Source: Leptidea sinapis
Taxonomy: Eukaryota > Arthropoda > Insecta > Lepidoptera > Pieridae
Length of the DNA: 64,000 bases
Direction: 5' to 3'
Assembly: GCF_905404315.1 (NCBI RefSeq)
Contig: NC_066269.1
Location: 930,001 to 994,000 of the forward strand
Shown: one piece after another, positions 20,221 to 31,154 of the stretch
Position numbering within the stretch: the first letter of the stretch is position 1
Layout: each line of letters starts with the position of its first letter
Program-made: the position numbers and the translations under genes
Notes under the pieces: model-generated
What the model was told of the DNA's origin: nothing
Databases searched by the model: none
What the model saw: the letters and a program-made list of their open reading frames with translations, nothing else

Positions 20221-20431
20221 ATACAAACTATTTAAGTTTTCTTTAGTGTTAATTCCGCCAATATTTGTCTTTAAAACAATTCGACACGTGTTTCGAATTG
20301 AGTCTCGTGCCAGATTTTGGCGAGACAACACGTCCTGAGGATGCCTCGTGTAGAGGCGAAACACGTGTCGAATTGTTTTAAAGACAAATATTGGCGGAAT
20401 TAACACTAAAGAAAACTTAAATAGTTTGTAT
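20221..20431. repeat. Fold-back repeat (family F2) with 75-bp perfect inverted arms
   Basis: 20221-20295 and 20357-20431 are identical as reverse complements over all 75 bases, with a 61-bp spacer. The spacer plus one arm is the conserved unit of the monomer at 39907-40034. This copy looks like a head-to-head dimer of it and contains the hammerhead-like motif on the plus strand. Confidence 0.9.
20324..20380 (+). ncRNA. Hammerhead-ribozyme-like motif, Penelope-like type
   Basis: It has CTGAGGA (20335-20341, consensus CUGANGA), a 5-bp stem II (GCCTC/GAGGC, loop GTGTA), GAAA (20358-20361), a minimal 3-bp stem III (CAC/GTG) and the cleavage triplet GTC (20367-20369). Stem I forms two pairs, a 2x2 internal loop and four pairs. 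This is the layout of the minimal type I hammerheads known in Schistosoma satellite DNA and Penelope-like elements. One extra T sits between A9 and stem II, which may weaken activity. Confidence 0.55.
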
Positions 20432-20640
20432 AGTTATGGATTTCCGCAAAGTAACGCCTTATTCAATAAATTTTATGTATAGAATGTTATTTTCCAACTT
20501 CCACTTATAGTGTATCTGCGTAAGTTCCAATTTAAAAGGTTACAGGGTAAGTCCGGATAATTTAGTTGTTGAGTCACACCACAGACAGCCACCGCAACTC
20601 ATCGCTAGATGGATAGACACCGGGCTTAGATGAGTTAAAC

Positions 20641-20862
20641 GTCCAAATAGACTGTGACAGCTATGAAAACGTCGAACAAAATTACGTTTGGCAGTAAATC
20701 TCTGTTTTGAGCAATGCACGCACACTAACACACAGTGACATACAAATCGCGAGTGTAAGACGTAGCTTGTCACCCACACTAAAGTAAAACATCTAGCCTG
20801 TGTTCTTCCGTTGTCTAGCAGCAAGAAGCTTTCTCTATCTAGATATATAAATTGTCTAAGAC
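20641..20862 (+). repeat. MITE (family M1), ~220 bp
   Basis: The ends resemble atctagataga / tctatctagatatataaa as inverted repeats, and the interior includes gagtgtaagacgtagcttgt. Other copies lie at 22855-23050, 25195-25310, 26600-26700, 34274-34505, 40845-40945 and 62770-63010. Structure and size suggest a non-autonomous DNA transposon. Confidence 0.65.
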
Positions 20863-21011
20863 AAGGGGAATAAAAGCGAGCCGCGAGGTAGTACAAAATG
20901 ACGTTTCGTGCTATGTTACCAGCTGAACAAGTTAAGAAGTTATCCGGAACTACCCTGTATCCGTACTTACCATGATGGACCTGATAACACCAAGTAGTGA
21001 AGTGAAGTTTG

Positions 21012-21718
21012 AGGCTGACATCTATAAAGCGTACTTAGACTTTGCTCAGACTTTACTTGCGTAAATTTTAGCTGAAAAATTAAAATTAAATATAAAAATA
21101 TATGATATTATAAATCGGGAACATGACCACAATTTCAGCTGTCAAATGGCTATAAAGACGAAATCAAAGATTAAGTATGCTTAGCTTGAACTCAGCTAAG
21201 TTTTACGTAAGTAAGTAATTTTTTTCACATTCTAGCGCTCTACAAAGCGCAGATCCGGCCACATATGGAGTATTGCTGTCTTCTCTGGTCTGGCGCACCC
21301 CAGTATCAGCTCAATCCATTTGACCAAGTGCAGCTCGAATTGTCGGGGATCTAGTGCTATGTGAACGGCGGGATCACAGCGTTGCGTAGAGACGTCGCTT
21401 CGTTGCGTGTCTTCTACCGCATTTATCACGGGGAGTGTTCCAAAAAGCTGACCCACCTGATTCTTGCCGCTGAATTTCACCATCGCACTACACGCCACAA
21501 GTTAGGATATCATCCCCACCATCTGGATGTGTGGCGGTCCCCCACAGCGGTTTTCAAGGAGATTTTTTCCACGTACAACAAAGCTGTGGAATGAGCTTCC
21601 TTGTGCGGTGTTTCCGAGACGATACGACATGGGTACCTTCCTTCAAGCAGGCAACGTTCCTTTTCCATAAAAAAAGTAAAGTCTGAGCAAAGTCTAAGTA
21701 CGCCTTATAGATCTCAGC
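21012..21718. mobile_element. MITE (family M2) split by a LINE insertion
   Basis: Bases 21012-21057 and 21669-21718 are inverted repeats of ~45 bp (aagtctgagcaaag... type). The LINE fragment 21215-21676 interrupts the interior, apparently with an aagtaa duplication at its edges. A relative without the insert lies at 40950-41045. Confidence 0.65.
21215..21676 (+). pseudogene. Jockey/CR1-like LINE, C-terminal RT fragment
   Basis: It includes RPHMEYCCLLWSGAPQY, then FYRIYHGECSKKLTHLI and HHRTTRHKLGYHPHHLDVWR, a frame change, and a 3' end ...ttccataaaaaaa. This is the tail of ORF2 plus the 3' end of a 5'-truncated LINE. Relatives: 30660-30895, 31750-32290, 35048-35272, 43488-43712. Confidence 0.75.
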
Positions 21719-22021
21719 TTGAGACTAGGGACTAGGGAGTATCGGAGAACCGCGATCCGCATACCGTCGGCGTCGACCGCGGACCGCGTACGCACTACGC
21801 AACGTAGTCGGCTAGTCGCCCAAGCCGCAGGCGGCAGGCCAGTCACCCGCCGCACCCCGCCGCGTGCGCACACGGCACACTGTCGAGCGAGTACACATCG
21901 GATATAATTCAACCACCGTTATCGTCCTCAATGACCAGCTAATGGACGAACAAGGTAGTCCATGCATGCTTGTGTTGTCTGTGTGAAATTTCTTGTGGAG
22001 TGCAGTGTTGTGTTCATGTAA
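21719..22021 (+). promoter_or_regulatory. CpG-rich promoter/5' UTR of a host gene
   Basis: About 21745-21880 is strongly CpG-rich (gtcggcgtcgaccgcgg, ccgccgcgtgcgc), unlike the AT-rich surroundings. It leads without interruption into the coding exon at 22022. No TATA box is seen, so a CpG-type promoter is likely. It starts just after the MITE at 21718. Confidence 0.55.
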
Positions 22022-22133
22022 ATGGAGGAAGTTCGAATATCTGATTGGCCGGAGCCCCCTGGCACCAATGCATGGCTGCCCGCTTATGGATTCCAGCATG
22101 ACTTATTGGAGAAAGATGATTTTTTTGGCAATG
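22022..22133 (+). CDS. First coding exon of an unidentified host gene
   Basis: ATG at 22022 opens a 112-nt coding exon with balanced codon use that ends at a strong donor (AATG|gtaagt, donor at 22134). The peptide starts MEEVRISDWPEPPGTNAWLP and ends acidic (LLEKDDFFGN). I do not recognise the family. The compositional contrast, CpG-rich leader and consensus donor favour a real gene whose later exons are further right, perhaps beyond the window. I found no second exon by eye. An in-frame stop soon follows in the intron, as expected. Confidence 0.6.
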
Positions 22134-22480
22134 GTAAGTGGCTTGTACACAAAAGCTCACCGAGATAATAACACTAGGACATGAAACAGTCCTAAAACTT
22201 TGATAAAAGAATGTTCAATGTATTGTATTGATAAAGAATGTCTTTGTTTCAAATTAAAACTGCATGGTGTTGCAAAATTTGTTACTCACCCATTTACTGT
22301 ATTTTGCGAATTTAATTGAATAACTTGCATGAGATAATTTCGGCACTATAATAAGCGATGCAAAACGTGAATATCAAGGTCGTTAGGTTTGAAAGAAGTA
22401 CCTACAGTCATTTGAAATGATTGACGTCTTAGTCTGGCCTCTCCGTAAATTTAACAATTAAATTAGTTACAATTTTATAC

Positions 22481-22832
22481 AACTAGCTTTTACCCACGAC
22501 TTCGTGCGCGTATAATAGTTTCTTTGGGCAGCAATATTTATTTTATAATATATACTCACTTTGCAAATAATACACTACAAACTGGTGTGGTTAATACCAC
22601 CCACCCACCACACAGGTCTAAATTTAAAAAACGCTAGAACAAATAGGTATATGTTTATTTCTTATAAAATACAAATTTTCATGGTGTTATCTTCCATATT
22701 GACGAACTTTCATACAAAGTTCCACTCCGCCAAGCCTTTTATTCGCTATAAAAGGTAGTCCTTTCCTTTCTTGTCTATCTCTGTAAAAGCGTAACAAACA
22801 AACTTATATTCACATTTATAATATTAGTAGGG
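22481..22832 (+). repeat. Dispersed repeat with tagcttttacccacgacttcg start
   Basis: It begins tagcttttacccacgactt and ends aatattagtagggatgtaat, hallmarks of widespread lepidopteran non-autonomous repeats. There is no coding content; the 65-codon frame in it is incidental. Confidence 0.5.
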
Positions 22833-22854
22833 ATGTAATAAGTCTGCATATGTT

Positions 22855-23050
22855 TTGATCTTAGATAATTAATGCATCTGGATAGAGCCTCTTGCTGCTA
22901 GACAACCGATGAAAACAGGCCAGGTTTATTACTTTAGTGTATGTGTATTGCGCGAAATAGAGCTTAACTGTGAATCTCATTTCTTTCGACGTTTTTACAG
23001 CTGTCACAGTCTATCTAAACAAGAGTCTATACGTATATAAATGATCTGAG
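22855..23050. repeat. MITE (family M1) copy
   Basis: It begins atgcatctggatagagcctc and ends acagtctatctaaac...tataaatgatct. It is inverted relative to the 34274 copy. Confidence 0.6.
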
Positions 23051-23288
23051 ATTTTTATAGTATGCCATAAACGATTTTAATATAGGTACATTATTCACAC
23101 TAAAAACAAATTCTGGGTAGGTACTAGAATCTAGGTAGGTATAATATTTAAATTATATTATTTACATAACTCTAACAGAACCTTCTAATTGTAACTAGGA
23201 AACATAATAGATTGTCTCCTTAGTCCATCACATAAGTAATAAGCGTAAACATTCCTGAGATACCGGTGGGTGGGTGGGTAGGTAGGTG

Positions 23289-23506
23289 TAGGTACGTGAA
23301 TCAGGTTACAATAGCAACGAACCATTATAGCGGTCAATGTTACTTACATTCATACAGTGCAAAAATAATTAGGAAAAGGAAATGAAATTATATAATATAG
23401 GTACGTGAATCAGGTTACAATAGCAACGAACCATTATAGCGGTCAATGTTACTTACATTCATACAGTGCAAAAATAATTAGGAAAAGGAAATGAAATTAT
23501 ATAATA
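23289..23506. repeat. Perfect 109-bp tandem duplication
   Basis: 23289-23397 and 23398-23506 are identical over 109 bp (starting taggtacgtgaatcaggtta). A ggtg(n)/ggtag microsatellite (23265-23290) precedes it. Perfect identity implies recent duplication or an assembly artefact. Confidence 0.9.
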
Positions 23507-23509
23507 TAT

Positions 23510-25190
23510 TTTGTACTTTCACTGAATGTCGTAATCAGAAAATTCTCACACACAGACATTGTTATGTCCTTGGGAGCAATCAAGGCTAGCGTAGCGTTGT
23601 AGGACTTTCAGTTTTCGTTCGCGGCGTCTCGAATAGAGGTTAATATTCAGATCTAAGGTCGCTAAGGCTGAAAAAGTCAATTTCATAGTCTCGAACGAAC
23701 TGTAATGCCACGGATTTGCAATGACATTGACAGGTGGTTTGTGCCGGACATAACCCAGGTGTAGGTTAGCATTTAGATCACGACTGATTCGCTATTTTAT
23801 TTCAACCCTACGGTAGCGTTATAGTTATTTTTCTGGGAATGGGAAGTTTACTTTCAGCTAGGATCGAAAATCTTGCCGAGTAGGTATGTATACATACATT
23901 ATTAACAGAGTAGATACCTATGCGAAATTGGTATGTGAACAACGGCAAATGGCGATCCGATATTTCTACCGCCTTCTATAATAGTCAGGACTCAGGAGAT
24001 ATAAATGGATAATGTCTTTACTGTTTCTGCAGAATTTATTGCTTGCCCATTGATAAGTATCGAAACCGTTGTTGAATTCAGTTATATGTAGGTATTGTGC
24101 TCGATGACAATTCTAAATTTTCGGTATGTCCGGGATTCGGTTTTTACCAATTTCAGCTGTGTCAAGTCGTCAAGTACCTACTCAGTGTTACTTTCACATT
24201 TATAGAATTGGTATACATCAATAATTAATTATACCATATCATATTATTTCGATAAAACTGATACTGGTTTGAAAAAGGTGTGTTACATTACAACTTTTAT
24301 ATATAGAGAGATTCTAAATTTGGCGGATTAATTTCGGTGACGTTGACACAAGAAAGTAAAGTTGCCATGTCGAACCTGTATTGTCTCGATTAATTCACCG
24401 GTTGGGTGTTTTAAATCTTTCCACGTGAAGGTACGTGATATTTTCTAAATTTAACAATGGAAATTGCAAATTTCTACTGCATAATAGGCATAACGAACAT
24501 TTCTTTTAAAAAAATTCTTAAATTATAAAAATATATGTAATAGTTACTTATATACCTATCTTTAACTTATTAAATGTGTATATAAACAATATTTTGCGGT
24601 TAATACGTATAATATTACGTTTAAAATTAACTTTAAGGTGTATGCCATTTTCACGCGACTATGTTTAAATATAAAAAGTTAAGCAAATATAACAGATTAA
24701 TAATCACTCATTGATAAGTATCGATCTATAGGTAAAATAAAATGATCGACAAAGTATTAATAGGATAAAAGAAACGCTTTAGCAATTATTTGCGCATTTG
24801 TGATGACGTCATGGGCTGATCTTGTTTACGTGTTCAAAATCTTATGCGGATTCGCTGATCTAGGCCATTTTAAAGCGGATTAAGCCGTAACAATTGACTT
24901 ATAGAGTTCATAATATACCGATAATAGACATAATATCCCCTTTCCAGCTCTACCTGCACTTTGTAGACCTGCCGCCGAAACTTTTAAAGTGTGGAGTTAT
25001 TAATGAAAGGATAATGTAGTTTTGAAGTTAGGTATACTTCTTATGGCGGGCTTGGGAACAATAATTTTGGGAGTGAATTATTACAATGCGCCTGCAATTT
25101 TTTTTTCACTCTGAATCTTTCTCCAGTATTGTGTGAAGATATTTATTTAAACAGTTCACTGATAATACACAACATCAAGAACTTACATAA
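23510..25190. other. No recognisable gene; possible TATA element
   Basis: AT-rich DNA. A TATATATA box lies at ~24298, followed within 130 bp by a cacgtgaag|gtacgt donor-like site (24422-24435). This could be a noncoding first exon, but the evidence is weak. Confidence 0.25.
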
Positions 25191-25194
25191 GTTA

Positions 25195-25310
25195 AATACA
25201 TCTAGATAGAGCGTCTTGCTGTTAGGCAACGCATGATAACATGCCAGGTTTATTACTTTAGTGTGCATGACAAGCTACGTCTTACACTCGCGATAAGGGT
25301 AGTTCTCCAA
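25195..25310. repeat. MITE (family M1) partial copy
   Basis: It shares tctagatagagcgtcttgct and ctacgtcttacactcgcgat with the other copies. The other half is missing. Confidence 0.55.
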
Positions 25311-25726
25311 TTATTACAGAGCATAAAGCGACTCAGTGCCGCACAAATCACAATGCCGAATTGTGCTGATGCTTAACTGGAACATGAATTAGTTTTAAAA
25401 TGCACCAGCAGAGTGCGTGTGTACTAAGTTCAGTGTTGAAAAAAAAATTCATTAAGTAAGTTATCAAATAAGAAAAAAAGTTATTGTCTTCTTCATTTTG
25501 AATGTTCATTTCCACGAAAACATTTATGATGTCTGCTTCATTAAATGATTCGATCAAGCCATTGCAATGTTGACAAAAGTATATTTCTGTTCATTATTGT
25601 GTATTCTTTAGAATTCTAAAATGAGATTGTATTCACATTTTAAATGTGGTACCTATATAAAATTAAATAGTCAATGTTTGTACCTTCATTAGTTTTAGTT
25701 TTATTTATTTAGAGCATTGGTAACAA

Positions 25727-26300
25727 GACCATCAGCAATGGCATTCATGAGAAAACCACAAAAGTCTTAAATTTGCTATACATACGTATAGCAAAGTGGA
25801 TGATAAATTTACGAATAACTCAATATCGCGCCAACCGATTTCGGTGATCCTTTTTTTATTGGAAAGGATATACTTCAAAGATAGTTTGGTGAGAGTTTGG
25901 TTAGGTTCAGATTACGGAATCCATGACAAAGTAACGGAACTCTTAAATTCTTAGGAGCAAATTATCGATACTCGGCCGAATCTTTTTTATGCTATCCGGA
26001 TATTTAAGTCATCTACCATATAAAATGATGATCAATGGGCCTCCTTAACGACTAACGACAGTTAGGGTGCGATCTGTGACAGAATTTCTTACTGTCTGTA
26101 ATCAAATTGCAAAGCACTTACGTTCATTGCTGCATTGAAAAATTTAGTATATTTACACAAATTGTCAGTTAGTGTACTTCAAATTCACTAAAAATCATTA
26201 AATTAAAAAAAATTAACAAAAAAATAATTGCGTATTTTATACTTTTTAGTGCACATTATATCTATTGTTTTGGAATTGTGTTTTTGAAGTCGGTTGTTTT
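25727..26300 (-). repeat. Dispersed repeat, inverted relative of 1735-1945 plus arm family
   Basis: 25727-25945 is the reverse complement of the 1735-1945 repeat; 26215-26300 carries the tactttttagtgcacattat arm. Their joint occurrence suggests one ~570-bp element. The same pair recurs at 28160-28590. Confidence 0.6.
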
Positions 26301-26599
26301 TATGGTTATTTTATTTTTATTTTAACACAGTAATTAAGTTTTATTATTTCTATAAAACTACGACCAAACGAAAGCTTTAAAAAATTTTTCAATAATAAGC
26401 AATATTACTACCGATTGTAAATATAATATGGCCTAATTCTGCCACTGAGTTGGTATCTATTCTACGCATCACGCGAAAGCAGTACTTTTGAGAGTGCTCG
26501 ATTGTGCGAAGCGTTGCTGTAGTTGGAACACTCAACGTTGGTCGTTGATCATAATGGGCTAGAGCGCTGTAACTGGAAAACAGTCAGTGTAGTCACTTT

Positions 26600-26700
26600 G
26601 TTTTAGTGTGCGTGCGTTGCTGAAAATAGAGACTTACAGATTGCCGCTATTTTTTCAACGTGTTCACAACTGTCACAATCTATCTAGACTATAGGAATAA
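26600..26700. repeat. MITE (family M1) partial copy
   Basis: Contains the tgttcacaactgtcacaatc and ctatctagac end of the family. Confidence 0.5.
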
Positions 26701-27104
26701 CAGCAACCAGTAGGTCATAGTTCTAACAGAGGAACCTTGTAACTCAGCACCACTTTCTACCTGTCGCATAAAACGGTCTCAACTCTCTATCACCATATAT
26801 TGCTGCTGATCCACTTGAGTCGCACACGCGACTCAAAGAGGCGATAGGCGATATATACTAAATGTCATCAAATTGGATTGGGAAATTTAGCCATGAAATA
26901 ATAACATACATACAGATAAAAAGTTTCCTTTCACATTAATTATAATATTAATAAAGATCGATCCGTTGGTATCGCAAGGTCATGAAAAGTGAACTGATAT
27001 TTGAAGTTCACCTTCCATACTAACACTATCAGTACTTGGTAAATATTTAGTTTGAGAGAAGCGTCACTGATAACGTATCAGTACATAACTACATTACATA
27101 CACT

Positions 27105-27555
27105 TACAAGATACCTTTATATATATAATTCTTGTGTGCGTGTGTAAGTCACTGAACTCCTCCTAGACGGCTGGACCGATTCTAATGAAACTTTCTGTGT
27201 GTATTCAGGTGGATTCGAGAATGGTTTAGATTCACAATTGAACTACCTCCTAAACGGCTGGACCGATTTTGATGATATTTTTGTGTGTTCCAGTGAATTT
27301 GAGATTGGTGTGTGTCTTCAGGTGGATTCGAAAATGGTTTAGATTCACAATTAAACTACCTCCTAAACGGCTGGACTGATTTTGATGACTTTTTTGTTTG
27401 TTTCAGTGAATTTGAGATTGGTTTAGATTCTCAATTCCGCCCATATAATATAATTCTCCTGCTCATGTGTATGTTAGTGAACTGCTCCTAACGGCTGGAC
27501 CGATTTTTCAAATTTAAAACATGTGTACAGGACAACGTCTGCTGGGTCCACTAGT
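27105..27555 (+). repeat. Helitron-like repeat with internal tandem units
   Basis: The phrase aacggctggaccgatt occurs four times (about 27165, 27255, 27367, 27490) with ~100-bp spacing. The element starts in tatataattcttgtgtg and ends gacaacgtctgctgggtcca then ctagta. The CTAG-type end and gctgggtc tail are shared with 39770-40345, 57236-57665 and 63195-63545, consistent with a rolling-circle element; the class is uncertain. Confidence 0.5.
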
Positions 27556-27594
27556 ATATATATATAAAAAAAAGTACAGGGTGTCCGCCGGCAG

Positions 27595-28015
27595 ATTTTA
27601 TACTTCATAAGATACATAATAGCTTTAAGGGTAAATGTATACACTTCTATAATAAAACTCCAGCCACTGTTCAGGCATTATCTATAAATAAATTTAAATG
27701 TTTTATAAAAAAATGGCTCTGTCGTAAATCCTATTACTCCACTACTGAATATCTAAATGATCGGACAGCCTGGGACTAGATTGTGATTATTTTATAGCGA
27801 TAGAAATGACTGTACAATACTGTATATTTTTATTGAAAAGAGCCCAAAAAAAAAAAAGAATGCTGGGAGAATTTCTTTCGCCGCTTCTTCTCTCTCAGAG
27901 CGCCATTTGTTTCCGAAGCGGTAGTAGTATCTAGTAGTATAAGAAATGACATCAAAAAGAATTCTAAAGGAATCAATTTTGAGAAAATAAATGCCTTTTA
28001 TGCCTTTATGCCTTA
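27595..28015 (+). pseudogene. Jockey-like LINE 3' end
   Basis: A short coding tail (FKCFIKKWLCRKSYYSTTEY then LNDRTAWD and stop) is followed by a 3' UTR with ctctctcagagcgccatttg and ggaatcaattttgagaaaat, ending aatgccttttatgcctt. A sister copy is at 30340-30605. The coding end resembles those at 39190, 47975 and 58540. Confidence 0.65.
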
Positions 28016-28159
28016 AAAAAATATACTAAAATAAACCATGAATACCATCAAAGTCATTTATCTATTATCTCACACAAGAATAACGCAGATTTCATTTTTT
28101 TTAAATAACTCAGACACTTAAATGGCGGCCTAGCTGCAAACATTCTTGCAATCTTTCCT

Positions 28160-28590
28160 TCATGTTAGCAAAAACTCGCTTGCAAAGTTCGGGATTTCAC
28201 GCCGCAACCTCGCGTCGGATATTTGCTTGTAGGGCCTGTATAGCTGATATAGTTGATGGCGAATTGTTGTATGTACGCGAGACGTTAAATATCCTCATAG
28301 GAAAAAGTCACCAGGACTTTTTTTATTTGAAAGCTGGCGCTTCCCGTGTGGTCCCGTTGCAATTTGGTGCAGATCTGACAATGGCAACCATGAGAAAACC
28401 ATAAAAGTATTTAATTTACTATATAAGTATGTGCGCGAAGCACTACTTTATTAAGTATTTAACATTTTTATTTCATTTTACTTAGAACTCTAAAAATAAG
28501 TTGATTATTAAGTTTTACTTTTTAGTGCATATTATAGATATTATTTTCGAAAAGTTTTTTGAAGTCGATTGTTTTTTGTTAATTATTTTT
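28160..28590 (+). repeat. Dispersed repeat with 80-codon relic frame
   Basis: The frame at 28162-28404 (SHQDFFYLKAGASRVVPLQF) lies in a repeat whose end (atgagaaaaccataaaagt) matches 25727-25945 and 1915-1935, followed by the tactttttagtgcatatt arm. The peptide may be a relic of an autonomous parent. No function is assigned. Confidence 0.5.
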
Positions 28591-28715
28591 AACTATTTAC
28601 ATTATAAAACTGAAAGTGGAAATAGCTTATTATAAATAACTTAATACCTATCAAGGCCTTAAAGGTCGTGAAGTATTATTGGAGAAGTGGGTTGAGCACA
28701 TTTTGAATGCGGCGC

Positions 28716-28727
28716 TGCGCATGCGCA
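28716..28727. promoter_or_regulatory. Perfect NRF1/Ewg-type palindrome
   Basis: TGCGCATGCGCA is the canonical NRF1 (Erect wing) site. It sits at the start of a GC-richer block extending to about 28830. No exon is apparent next to it. Confidence 0.35.
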
Positions 28728-28829
28728 CTGGGAAGCATGCCGTCAAACCAGTCCCAAGAGTAAGGTCATTCCTTATCTCTGGCCGAGTACCGCGAGCGAC
28801 CGGCGACCGGCACGGACGGGCTTGTCCTG

Positions 28830-29400
28830 TGACTTGACTCCACGAATAATGTTACATACCTATCTCAATCACAACATTTACACGGAAACATGAGATTAGT
28901 ATGTTTGAACGAGTAGTCAGTACCTTATAGGCCTAAATCGTCTTATTAGAATAATTACAAAACGGATTATCAGAAAAACATAATAATAATAGTCAGTTGC
29001 CTGTTTTGACGTTGAGTCGTACACTCGGGGCGGGTCGGGTGCCAGAGGAATGCACAGAAGGTGTATCTAACTGTTTCTAACGACTTTTTTGTATCCGTAA
29101 TAGTGTATAAATATATAAGTCAGTAAAACAATGATATAAAAGACATTTATTTTCTCAAAATTTGTTGCGGCTACTACATGTTAAGTCCTGTATTTATAAC
29201 CGCTATTTATAACCTCATTTATAAAGAATCATTAAGAGAAAAATTTAAAGATATAAATATTGTTTTATTTGGGTTGAGAGCTGGGAGGAGTATAGATCCC
29301 ACAGCGCGAGAACTGTATGACCTCAACGTTACAAATAGTTCACGGTAACCATTCACCGAGAATATCGAAGGCACTTTAATGTCCTACTTACACGTTAAGT
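28830..29400. other. No recognisable gene
   Basis: No motif-bearing frame or repeat was identified. Confidence 0.35.
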
Positions 29401-29404
29401 AACA

Positions 29405-29525
29405 TATATACATGTCATTCTCAATTGAAGAGACATACGGGACACCTGACGGTAGGTGATCACTGCTCTTGTAACACCAGAGGAATCACAAGAGCGCTGC
29501 CGACCTTCAATGAAGGGTCGAATAA
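29405..29525 (-). repeat. LINE/SINE 3' tail (family S2)
   Basis: It contains gacacctgacggtaggtgat and acaccagaggaatcacaaga, the antisense of the conserved LINE tail seen at 43600-43712. Other antisense tails: 34595-34740, 43055-43155, 58655-58815. Confidence 0.6.
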
Positions 29526-29529
29526 ACGA

Positions 29530-30335
29530 AATAAAACGGTCGAATGACTGAAATTAAAATTTAAGCTTGCTTAGCTTATCACTATCGTGTTGGTCCTTGA
29601 TTCTCGAATATTCTATTTATAACGCTATAAGTTCTTAATTTAAACAACTAAAAGTCGAACAGAATATAGACTTATTCTTGAGCAATGCTTTTAAATTTTA
29701 GAATATTATAGTCTTGGCTTTAAAATAGTCTTAATTTACTGTTTAATTTTACATTAACAGATATTTTGAAATATAAGTATGTAATAATTTTGAAGTCTCA
29801 TCATTATACTATGCTTAAAATAGTGAGTAGAATAGATACAATTGGCTTGCTTGTTTCTAGCACGTGATTTTATAACACAAACACTTCAAACTGTCAACAC
29901 GACAGAAAAGCGACATGGAACAGGTGTGACTATAACCAAGTATCGTCTGAGATCTGACTATAAAGTCAGTAAGTTACCTTTCTTATATATTACATTAGAT
30001 TATCTATGGCATTTTTTACTGTCGAATATAATAACCCTATGAATAGTATTATAAGCCGATCACTATCAGGAGATTTTTCATAGTCTAGACTAGGACTTCG
30101 CAAGAGGTTTGTCATTTATTATGTAATGCTAACGACATACAATTTTAAGCATTTCGCGTCACCGATTCGACCGAAGCGTTTTAGACCTTCAGTCATATTG
30201 TGATAAATATTCAGCTGCAAAGTGTTCCCACGCCTCAAATACTTTTATGCACTTAACTTACCCTAATACTTAATTTTCCTATTCTGTTGATACTTTACAG
30301 TTATCAGCTTGTTCAATTGAAAGATGAATAGTAGT
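29530..30335. other. No recognisable gene
   Basis: Short frames only, none with motifs. Confidence 0.35.
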
Positions 30336-30339
30336 TCAT

Positions 30340-30605
30340 TCTCTCAAACCTTTAGTTTAATTTAACTACTCCACAGCTGAGTATCTCAGATTATAGACTA
30401 TGATTATTTTATAGCAATAGCAATGTCAGTACAATATTATATATTTTTATTAAAAGAGCGCAAAAAAATAATGCTGGGAGAGTTTCTTGCGGCTCTTCTT
30501 CTCTCTCAGAGCGCCATTTGTTTCCGAAGCGGTAGTAGTATCTAGTATATAATAGAAATCTAAAGGAATCAATTTTAAGAAAATAATTGCCTTTTTTGTC
30601 TTTTA
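30340..30605 (+). pseudogene. Jockey-like LINE 3' end, second copy
   Basis: Matches the 27595-28015 3' UTR (ctctctcagagcgccatttg, gcggtagtagtatctagtat). The coding tail is degraded. Confidence 0.6.
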
Positions 30606-30659
30606 ATACACATTCATATCTATCCCACTTCTGTGGGTTAACTTATAAAAAAATATTAG

Positions 30660-30895
30660 GCTTCGTCATAAAAAGCCAATTGAAGTTCATAGTTGTCATG
30701 TCACATGTGTCTTCTCTCTGCATCTTCTACTGCATTTATAAAGGGAAGTCCTCTCAAGAGTCGGGTTCATACCAGCAGCCAAATACCACCCGCATCACGT
30801 TGACGTCTAGCATTTTACCACCGCGCGTTTTGCAAAGACCTTCTTACCTGGCACAGCCACTTTGTGGTATAAATTACCAGCTGCAGTATATATTT
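30660..30895 (+). pseudogene. Jockey/CR1-like LINE fragment
   Basis: Encodes FYCIYKGKSSQES, a degraded form of the FYRIYHGECS motif, with frame breaks. Confidence 0.5.
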
Positions 30896-31154
30896 TAGGT
30901 ATACTTTGTGTAATCTGAATAAATATTTTGTGTTCGTAAGGGCTGTATTTCACCAGGGTGGCCCAACCACCGTGGTGTCCCTTAGCTATCAAATTAAACA
31001 CCAGAATAAAGACACGTCCGAGCTGGTCGCGCCACCAAATTGGTTACGCAACCAAACGGACACCAGGTTAGTAACTCTCTATAGAGCTGTATACATTTAG
31101 TGGGAAGCGGGTATAGCCCTTAAAGGGATTATTAAATACCTCATCAATCACATA

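Noticed and set aside
24297..24435. TATA box followed by a donor-like site
   Set aside because: No ATG or open frame follows and TATATATA is common in AT-rich DNA; kept only as a note.
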